DNA of 8,553 nt from an uncultured Bacillus sp. (lineage in GTDB: Bacteria; Bacillota; Bacilli; Bacillales; Cytobacillaceae): assembly GCA_937902115.1 (NCBI GenBank), contig CALGSR010000521.1:1-8553 (forward strand), read 5' to 3'. Shown here piece after piece: positions 1 to 4,866 of this stretch. The translations under genes and the position numbers were made by a program. Positions within the stretch are counted from its first letter, which is position 1; each line of letters begins with the position of its first letter. Under the pieces are notes generated by a model, which was given only the letters and a program-made list of their open reading frames with translations, was not told where the DNA came from and did not search any database.

Positions 1-422
1 GGGATCCAGGTGGACCAAATTCCCATGGAAACAGCCATCATCCTTGCTGGAATATAATGACCGATCGCAGAAGGAGCTGCAACTGAAACAAGACCAAAAC
101 CGATCCCTGCAATAATTCTTCCTAATAATAGGAGCGAAAAATTATTGGCAAACAGACAGCCAATAATTCCGGCAAATAAAAAACCAATTCCTAATAAACC
201 AATTTTGCGGACGCCGTACTTCTGGACAATAAATCCTCCCGGTACAGCGGATGCTATTGTAGCTAGTGCAAATAAAGACATTAATAAGGCAGAACCGGTA
301 TAAGTGACCTCGTATTGATTCTTTACCAAAGGCAGTATGGGCGGAATTGAAAATTGTACAATCGTTGCTAATACTCCAATTGTAAAAGCGGCCCATAAAA
401 TCATCCATGTTGAACGTTTCAA
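1..422 (-). CDS. MFS transporter, N-terminal part (3' end beyond window)
   Basis: About 140 N-terminal residues of a major facilitator superfamily permease, which would export or import a small molecule across the cytoplasmic membrane; the substrate cannot be told. Four hydrophobic segments are visible (about residues 7-30, 43-62, 74-92, 96-115) and a fifth begins near 127. Between helices 2 and 3 lies a variant MFS motif A (GGFIVQKYGVRK, residues 62-73) in which the usual Asp is Gln. Helix 4 opens with the typical Gly-Arg pair (residues 101-102). The TTG start at 422 is chosen because an AGGAGG sits 9 nt upstream and an in-frame stop lies at 453-455; the next ATG (402-404) has no ribosome site and would remove the N-terminus of helix 1. 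The rest of the family (about 400 residues, 12 helices) lies outside the window. The general loop-2-3 pattern resembles CynX/NimT-like members, but that is only a weak impression. Confidence 0.88.
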   Translation of the reverse strand, partial: MKRSTWMILWAAFTIGVLATIVQFSIPPILPLVKNQYEVTYTGSALLMSLFALATIASAVPGGFIVQKYGVRKIGLLGIGFLFAGIIGCLFANNFSLLLLGRIIAGIGFGLVSVAAPSAIGHYIPARMMAVSMGIWSTWI

Positions 423-431
423 TGTAAATAT

Positions 432-437
432 CCTCCT
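432..437 (-). promoter_or_regulatory. Ribosome binding site deciding the TTG start of the MFS gene
   Basis: AGGAGG on the minus strand, 9 nt upstream of the TTG at 420-422. It is a near-perfect match to the 3' end of Bacillus 16S rRNA and is the main reason for calling a TTG rather than the downstream ATG at 402-404. Confidence 0.8.
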
Positions 438-471
438 CGTGATTTTGAAAATTCAAATTATTTATAATAGG

Positions 472-501
472 AGTATATCCTGCAATTCTAATAACGTCCA
501 A
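472..501 (-). promoter_or_regulatory. Possible SigA-type promoter of the MFS gene
   Basis: On the minus strand TTGGAC (496-501) and TATACT (472-477) are separated by 18 nt. The -10 matches the vegetative consensus at 5 of 6 positions, the -35 at only 3. A start near 465 would leave a leader of about 43 nt before the TTG codon. The surrounding DNA is very AT-rich, so chance matches are likely. Confidence 0.35.
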
Positions 502-550
502 TTTATTATTATTATCATTTTGATGACCTTTTGTAATCAACGGAGTTTAT

Positions 551-589
551 AACATAGAAAAAGATGCAGGCGGCCGCCGTGCATCTTTT
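551..589 (-). terminator. Rho-independent terminator of the M48 peptidase gene
   Basis: A 10-bp inverted repeat (AAAAGATGCA at 559-568 with TGCATCTTTT at 580-589) encloses an 11-nt GC-only middle that itself contains the 10-bp palindrome GGCGGCCGCC, so the hairpin can extend almost to the tip. Read on the minus strand it ends in TTTTT and then TCTATGTT, and it lies just past the stop codon at 598-600. It is thus placed to end M48 transcription before the MFS promoter. Confidence 0.85.
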
Positions 590-597
590 CTAGTTAG

Positions 598-1893
598 TTA
601 GTTTCCTAATAAATCTACATGTTTCTTATCTCTGTATTCCATTGCATAATCATAGGCTGTTTTGCCTGCGGTGTCTTTCAAGGAAGGATCCGCACCATTT
701 TCTAATAATAATTTGGCGATGTCCGTATCTTCAGCATAATGGACAGCATTCATTAAAGGAGTTGTTCCCCGATCATCGGTTGTATTAACATCTGCACCAT
801 TTTCGAGTAATTGTTCAACTGCTTCGTTGCTTGTCCAAATGACTGCATGCTGCAGGGCAGTCGAACCTTCACTGTCCATGTCTTCGAGATTTGCGCCATT
901 TTCAATCAACCGTGAAAGTTCATCCAAATCATAATTCTCGATGGCCGTATGTAAATCCGGGATGTCATATACATATTCGTCTTCGTAAAGATAATCATCC
1001 TCGAAAAAGGTTGCTAAGGCATTCGAACCATATGCTAAGGCAAAAGAGCCGCCAATAATTGCAGCAAACAGAGCAATGGAACCAATGATTGCAATCACAG
1101 GACCCCTTTTACCTCCCTGAATGAGTGCATATTGTTCAGGATATACCCAGTTATCCAGAGCATTGATTCGTTTTGGTAAATCAGGATGACTGGACAGCTT
1201 TTCGCTGATCCAGGCAAAGAATCCTTGTTCTTCATTTATCTGCTGCACAAACGCTTCTTGATTAACCTTGCCTGACAGCCTTTTACCGATGGCAAGCATA
1301 ACAAGAGCCTCTTTGGAAGCCTCTAAATTGCCAACATAATAGGCGGCATAGCGGTCACATGTATATTCGCACGCGCGCATATAAGCTTCTCCTAAAAACG
1401 GAATAACCATCGCTGGAAGGATGAAAAAGTGCAGTAAAACATGGCGCCGTTTCAGATGAGCAAATTCATGTGCCAGGACAAAGAGCAGTTCATCCTCGCG
1501 ATTCTCTTCATGTAAGTCGAAAATCTCTGAAAAGATTACCACCATTTCCTTGCCAAAAAAGCGGGTGGCAAATGCATTTAATAAGCCTTGCGATTCCATT
1601 ACATAAATATTAGGCATGGTTTCTAATTCCATTTTCTGTGCCAGCATTTCTGCTTTTGCATAAATATCCGGGAACTGCTGTTGACTGACACGGACTCCGT
1701 TGCGGCGGATAGAGGCCATTGATAAGGCATGGAGACAATAAGAAAAAATAACGAGTACTCCAATAACAATAATTCCCACAATTGAAAATAGCAGTACAAG
1801 ATATGCTAAAATACTAAAGACCAGCACTAAAGCAAAATAAGTCGTTTCCTTTGGGTGAACTAATTGACTTTTTAACCCTTTTACATCTAACAT
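598..1893 (-). CDS. Membrane-anchored M48 family zinc metallopeptidase with C-terminal ankyrin repeats
   Basis: A 431-residue predicted membrane protease. From the N-terminus it has a long hydrophobic stretch at about 19-57 (one long or two short helices), then a gluzincin domain with HEFAH (142-146) giving two zinc ligands and the catalytic Glu. The downstream ECTCD-like motif EYTCD (176-180) should supply the third ligand. The M48-typical SSHPDLPKRI follows at about 234-243. Another helix lies at about 264-289, then a very acidic tyrosine-rich linker (about 296-313) and three to four ankyrin repeats (about 313-430, with repeated LLENGAD and TTPLMNAV-like signatures). M48 members such as HtpX cleave membrane or misfolded proteins; the ankyrin tail presumably binds a partner or substrate. 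An ATG 13 codons further upstream (1930-1932) is rejected: it has no ribosome site and falls at the predicted transcription start. The ATG at 1893 has GAGGG 5 nt upstream. A hydrophobic stretch just after HEFAH (about 151-168) makes the topology uncertain. The exact substrate is unknown. Confidence 0.92.
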   Translation of the reverse strand: MLDVKGLKSQLVHPKETTYFALVLVFSILAYLVLLFSIVGIIVIGVLVIFSYCLHALSMASIRRNGVRVSQQQFPDIYAKAEMLAQKMELETMPNIYVMESQGLLNAFATRFFGKEMVVIFSEIFDLHEENREDELLFVLAHEFAHLKRRHVLLHFFILPAMVIPFLGEAYMRACEYTCDRYAAYYVGNLEASKEALVMLAIGKRLSGKVNQEAFVQQINEEQGFFAWISEKLSSHPDLPKRINALDNWVYPEQYALIQGGKRGPVIAIIGSIALFAAIIGGSFALAYGSNALATFFEDDYLYEDEYVYDIPDLHTAIENYDLDELSRLIENGANLEDMDSEGSTALQHAVIWTSNEAVEQLLENGADVNTTDDRGTTPLMNAVHYAEDTDIAKLLLENGADPSLKDTAGKTAYDYAMEYRDKKHVDLLGN

Positions 1894-1898
1894 ATAAT

Positions 1899-1903
1899 CC
1901 CTC
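1899..1903 (-). promoter_or_regulatory. Ribosome binding site that fixes the M48 start
   Basis: AAAGAGGG on the minus strand, with its GAGGG core 5 nt upstream of the ATG at 1891-1893. No comparable site precedes the upstream in-frame ATG at 1930-1932, whose 5' flank is the -10 region TATAATCCCT. Confidence 0.7.
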
Positions 1904-1936
1904 TTTATTCGTTTTTGGAAAAATAATTCCATAGGG

Positions 1937-1965
1937 ATTATATAATATTTTGCGAATTGTTTAAA
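1937..1965 (-). promoter_or_regulatory. SigA-type promoter of the M48 peptidase gene
   Basis: On the minus strand TTTAAA (1960-1965) is followed after exactly 17 nt by a perfect TATAAT (1937-1942). Transcription would begin near 1930, leaving a leader of about 37 nt before the ATG at 1893. The -35 matches the consensus at 4 of 6 positions. The position is consistent with the shorter start of the gene. Confidence 0.6.
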
Positions 1966-2055
1966 TAGTTTAATAGTAATTCATGGCTTATGGATTTATT
2001 ACAGAAAATATATTTAAGTCGAATTTTCCTAAAATAAAAAACTTATTAGCTATTG

Positions 2056-2061
2056 TATAAT
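2056..2061 (+). promoter_or_regulatory. Possible -10 element for the small membrane-protein gene
   Basis: A perfect TATAAT lies 58 nt upstream of the ATG at 2120; a second TATAAT follows at 2071-2076. Neither has a convincing -35 hexamer at 16-18 nt, so the actual promoter is not settled. The 1966-2055 stretch between this and the divergent M48 promoter is AT-rich and shows no other recognisable site. Confidence 0.3.
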
Positions 2062-2119
2062 AATTTCAATTATAATATAGAAATAAATTTTATTGCGATA
2101 TCAAGTGTAAGGAGTTTTA

Positions 2120-2500
2120 ATGTTGAGTCAGAAAAAGAAAGGGAAGAATTCGAAAAACAATATATTAAAAGAAAGGATCCTCTATCATCCTCTGTCTATA
2201 TTTATAATTTTTATCATTATTACCGCAGCATTTATTTGGGGCGATACAACGATTGGGGGAATCTCATTTCTATTATTTCTATGTACGATTCTCGGTGCGG
2301 TAGCGCTGGGCTCTCTTATGACTTATATTTTTATTAAAATAATAAAGGGAATGCGCAAAGGATACAGCTATACGGTATTTAATGCCGATACGCCAGCAAA
2401 GCGGTTTTTTGAGTATGTTTTTGTTACAATCTTTACACTAGGAGTCGGTCTATTTTTCTTTATTTTAGCCATTATGATGATTACTTGGGAATACCGGTGA
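2120..2500 (+). CDS. Small three-helix membrane protein of unknown function
   Basis: A 126-residue protein that I do not recognise. It opens with a strongly basic, Lys-rich segment (residues 1-20), followed by hydrophobic segments at about 24-40, 46-75 and 97-122; the last two are separated by a basic, aromatic loop containing KGMRKGYSY and TPAKRFFEY. By the positive-inside rule the basic N-terminus and this loop should be cytoplasmic, which fits helix 1 and helix 2 as a hairpin and helix 3 ending outside. There is no signal-peptidase site or catalytic motif. The start is supported by AAGGAG 5 nt upstream (2109-2114). The gene stands divergent from the M48 peptidase and convergent with the HAD gene, probably as a single-gene unit. 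A shared role with the peptidase is possible but only suggested by position. Confidence 0.75.
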   Translation: MLSQKKKGKNSKNNILKERILYHPLSIFIIFIIITAAFIWGDTTIGGISFLLFLCTILGAVALGSLMTYIFIKIIKGMRKGYSYTVFNADTPAKRFFEYVFVTIFTLGVGLFFFILAIMMITWEYR

Positions 2501-2560
2501 TATGGAATGGTATACTCAGTTGCCTAAACTAATAGATTTAGGGAAAGTTTCAAACTATTT

Positions 2561-2709
2561 AAAGCTAGTTGGGAGAACCACTGCCCGTAAAGGCCAGATA
2601 AGTGCGAAGAAGCTAGTGGGGGATTGAAGTCAGGCTAAAACCGCGACGTCCTTATCTTCTCGCTTGCGCTAGCACGTCTTGTATGTCGGACCCCCCACTG
2701 ATGGAAGTC
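2561..2709. repeat. GC-richer structured intergenic element with inverted and direct repeats
   Basis: This stretch fills most of the 225-bp gap between two convergent genes and is visibly richer in GC than its flanks. AGTGGGGG (2615-2622) can pair with CCCCCACT (2692-2699), closing a loop of about 69 nt. Inside, GACGT (2645-2649) can pair with ACGTC (2674-2678), with a small CGC-TT-GCG hairpin (2661-2668). To the left, CTGCCC-GTAAA-GGCCAG (2581-2597) forms a hairpin with one mismatch. Near-direct repeats occur: AAGCTAGTTGGG (2561-2572) with AAGCTAGTGGGG (2610-2621), and ATTGAAGTC (2623-2631) with ATGGAAGTC (2701-2709). No open reading frame of note is present. From memory it resembles short dispersed intergenic repeats of Bacillus genomes containing GGCTAAAACCGCGACGTCC-like cores, but that cannot be verified here. 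It could be a degenerate MITE-like repeat, a structured RNA or a transcription boundary. Confidence 0.45.
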
Positions 2710-2725
2710 TACTTTATAAAAGCTG

Positions 2726-3523
2726 TTAGAAATTTAGCAAATGTTTGACAGCGTAGGCAAACCCGTTTTCATCGTTGGTTTTTGTGACGACATCCACTTC
2801 CTGCTGAATCGTGAACGGTGCGTTGCTCATGGCAATAGAAGTAGTTGCTACTTTAAACTGGGCAAGGTCATTGCCACCGTCTCCAAAGGCAAAGATTTCA
2901 TCGAATTGGAGATTCGTTATTTGCTGGTAGCGTTCTAGAGCGGTGCCCTTATTTGCTTCTATAGAAGTAAATTCAACATTGTATGGATGGGATGAGGCCA
3001 TAGAGAAGTCAAATTTCCCTTGCAATGCCTGCTTAGCCTGATCAATTTTTTCAAGCTGATCCCTGCGTGCAACCCCCATTACTTTATAAATTTTGATATT
3101 TTCCTTTTCCAGAATTTGCTTATAATCATATCCTTTGAAAATCGGTTCAATTTCATCATCTGCCTTATCTTGAATCTCAGGATTTCGGCAAGGGAAACCT
3201 CCTTGATTCGTATAGACCATGACCCATAATCCGATTTCTTTTAAAATAGGAAGCAACTCCTGATAGATTGAGATCGGCAGAGAAGCCTCATAGAGGACGT
3301 CACTTGAATTGGAATATAATACAGTCCCGTTAATGCTGAAAATAGGGAGTTCTAGCGTTCGAATTGTATCGAATTTGATGACATCTTCAAAAGCGCGGCC
3401 TGTGTTAATAATAATGTGGTGTCCATCGGACTTAAGCTGCTGCAAAACCGCTTGATTTTCTTCTGTTATTTCATGCTCTGAATTTAAGAGCGTTCCGTCT
3501 AAATCAATTGAAAAACATTTCAT
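2726..3523 (-). CDS. Cof-type HAD-IIB family phosphatase
   Basis: A 265-residue cytoplasmic hydrolase of the haloacid dehalogenase superfamily, of the size usual for the Cof/YidA group, which dephosphorylate sugar phosphates, flavin precursors or nucleotides. All four motifs are present. Motif I is DLDGTLL (residues 7-13), with Asp7 as nucleophile and Asp9 as general acid/base. Motif II is Thr41 in INTGR, and motif III is Lys192 in EANKGTAL. Motif IV is GDGGND (214-219), with Asp215 and Asp219 as magnesium ligands. The C2B cap lies between about residues 85 and 185. AMSNA (231-235) corresponds to the family's usual AMGNA. The active site looks intact; the substrate cannot be predicted. The start has only a weak ribosome site (AAGGG about 13 nt upstream). 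The gene is divergent from the WG-repeat gene and is probably monocistronic. Confidence 0.93.
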   Translation of the reverse strand: MKCFSIDLDGTLLNSEHEITEENQAVLQQLKSDGHHIIINTGRAFEDVIKFDTIRTLELPIFSINGTVLYSNSSDVLYEASLPISIYQELLPILKEIGLWVMVYTNQGGFPCRNPEIQDKADDEIEPIFKGYDYKQILEKENIKIYKVMGVARRDQLEKIDQAKQALQGKFDFSMASSHPYNVEFTSIEANKGTALERYQQITNLQFDEIFAFGDGGNDLAQFKVATTSIAMSNAPFTIQQEVDVVTKTNDENGFAYAVKHLLNF

Positions 3524-3561
3524 TTCGTAATCCGTTCCCTTCCATAATAGTCATTACGCCT

Positions 3562-3590
3562 ACTATAGCAGATATTTTGATCTGAAAAAA
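3562..3590 (-). promoter_or_regulatory. Extended -10 promoter of the HAD phosphatase gene
   Basis: On the minus strand TGC-TATAGT (3562-3570) is an extended -10 element with a 5-of-6 hexamer. The position 17 nt upstream is TTTTTT (3585-3590), a poor -35, as is common for extended -10 promoters. Transcription would start near 3555, giving a leader of about 32 nt before the ATG at 3523. Confidence 0.5.
3569..3584. promoter_or_regulatory. Operator-like inverted repeat inside the HAD promoter spacer
   Basis: CAGAT (3569-3573) and ATCTG (3580-3584) form a perfect dyad with a 6-nt centre, and it fills almost exactly the space between the -10 and -35 of the HAD gene promoter. A protein bound here would block RNA polymerase. 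Five-bp arms are short enough to arise by chance in AT-rich DNA, so this is only a candidate. Confidence 0.25.
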
Positions 3591-3666
3591 CATTTAAGAT
3601 GTTGTATGACTCATTATTAGGGATTCCCCCATATGATAAAGAAAAAACTACGAGGAGAAGAGTGAG

Positions 3667-4788
3667 ATGTCAAAATGCAGTGAGGTTAAGTTGTTTGCGG
3701 CTTCCAAGAAAACAGTAGCCGGGACGAAATGGGGATTTATTAATGAGAAAGCGGAATTTGTCATTAAACCGCAATTTGACAGAGCGAATCCATTCCAGAA
3801 AAACGGATTAGCCATTGTAGAAATCAATGAACGTGTGGGGGTGATTGATGAAACAGGCTCCTATATCGTCCATCCGATTTATCAATTTATCGAACCATTT
3901 TCAGAGGGGTTGGCAGTTGTGGGAGAGATAGAAGGCATGATGAGAGCCATTGATGAGTCGGGGAGAGTACGGACAAAAGCATACTTAATCATCCGTTCTT
4001 ACCGGGAGAACAGGGCCGTTTTCTGGGGAAGAGAAGATATGAATGGTGACAACATTGGATTTTTAGATCATAAGGGAAGGGTTGTTATTCAGCCACAGTA
4101 CATGAATGCTTCTGATTTTACCTCCGGAAAGGCACTTGTTAAATTTGAGGATAAATCTTATGCACTTATTGACTTGAATGGTGAGATTCTGAAAACCTAC
4201 CCTTTCCAAGAAGTGGGAAGGTTGAGTGAAGGATTGTTCTCTTTTGTAAGAAATGAACAAGGTCTTACAGGGTATGTCAATGAATCGGGCATGATTGTCA
4301 TATCGCCTGCATTTTCCAGCGGTTCCTCATTTTATCAAGATAGAGCTGTAGTTAGTGTAAATAATAACAATCGTCAGCAAAGCGGGCTTATCGATAAGGC
4401 AGGTGCCTTTATTATTCCGCCTGAATATGACGAAATCATCATGCTGGGGGAAAATAGAGCAGCAGTAGGAAAGGTAAAGGATCCAGGTAATGTTTTTAAA
4501 GGAGCCGTTTATGCAATTGCCGATACGGTAAGCGGACATTTTTTTACTGATTTTATTTATGATCGTGTACATGATTTTCAAGGGGAATACAGTTCGGTAA
4601 CAAAAGGTTTGTATTCCTTTTTTATCAAGCAAAATGGAGTCCCGGCTGCAAGGTTGCCGCTTATTTCGGGAGTAGGTTTACTTAAATTAGAGGGGAATGT
4701 TGTTATCGCCTGCATTGATGGAAGAACTTCTTATTATGATCAACATGGGAATCTCATCTATGGAGAGGAGAATACTATACCCCATTAA
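3667..4788 (+). CDS. WG (KWG) repeat-containing protein
   Basis: A 373-residue protein built from tandem KWG/WG repeats, each roughly 30-35 residues with the pattern WGFIN-x-G-x-VIxPQFD-x-A-x-PFxxGLAxV. Seven units can be traced, starting near residues 21, 56, 92, 130, 165, 201 and 239. The first is the most canonical (KWGFINEKAEFVIKPQFD); several later ones have lost the Trp. The last hundred residues are degenerate but end with a further half repeat (YYDQHGNLIYG). There is no signal peptide, lipobox or membrane helix, so the protein is expected in the cytoplasm, perhaps as a beta-rich interaction scaffold; no enzymatic role is known for the repeat. The start has AGGAG 9 nt upstream (3653-3657). 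A TATGAT at 3632-3637 could be its -10 but lacks a good -35. It is divergent from the HAD gene and co-oriented with the SNF2 helicase 78 bp downstream. Confidence 0.9.
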   Translation: MSKCSEVKLFAASKKTVAGTKWGFINEKAEFVIKPQFDRANPFQKNGLAIVEINERVGVIDETGSYIVHPIYQFIEPFSEGLAVVGEIEGMMRAIDESGRVRTKAYLIIRSYRENRAVFWGREDMNGDNIGFLDHKGRVVIQPQYMNASDFTSGKALVKFEDKSYALIDLNGEILKTYPFQEVGRLSEGLFSFVRNEQGLTGYVNESGMIVISPAFSSGSSFYQDRAVVSVNNNNRQQSGLIDKAGAFIIPPEYDEIIMLGENRAAVGKVKDPGNVFKGAVYAIADTVSGHFFTDFIYDRVHDFQGEYSSVTKGLYSFFIKQNGVPAARLPLISGVGLLKLEGNVVIACIDGRTSYYDQHGNLIYGEENTIPH

Positions 4789-4790
4789 AC

Positions 4791-4831
4791 CCTTAACCTT
4801 TACATTTTAAAAAATGAAAGGTAAGGTTTTT
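4791..4831 (+). terminator. Bulged Rho-independent terminator after the WG-repeat gene
   Basis: Left arm 4791-4808 (CCTTA, CCTTT and CATTTT separated by single bulged A at 4796 and 4802) pairs with right arm 4811-4826 (AAAATG, AAAGG, TAAGG), followed directly by TTTTT. The stem has 16 pairs but is AT-rich and carries two bulges, so it may be leaky. A TTTACA at 4799-4804 with TAAGGT 17 nt further on could serve as a weak helicase promoter embedded in the same sequence. Confidence 0.7.
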
Positions 4832-4866
4832 AATAATATGTAAAAATCCTTGGGAAGGGGAGGAAA

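Noticed and set aside
142..540. A 132-codon minus-strand reading frame opposite the window's left end
   Set aside because: It overlaps the MFS gene in another frame on the same strand, starts without a ribosome site, and has no membrane or domain pattern; the TTG-started MFS frame explains the region.
2053..2337. A 94-codon plus-strand frame overlapping the small membrane-protein gene
   Set aside because: No ribosome site, and its start lies inside the promoter region; the frame at 2120-2500 has AAGGAG and a coherent membrane-protein composition.
2523..2542. CCTAAA/TTTAGG inverted repeat after the small membrane-protein gene as a terminator
   Set aside because: The stem is only 6 bp and AT-rich with an 8-nt loop, and no U-tract follows.
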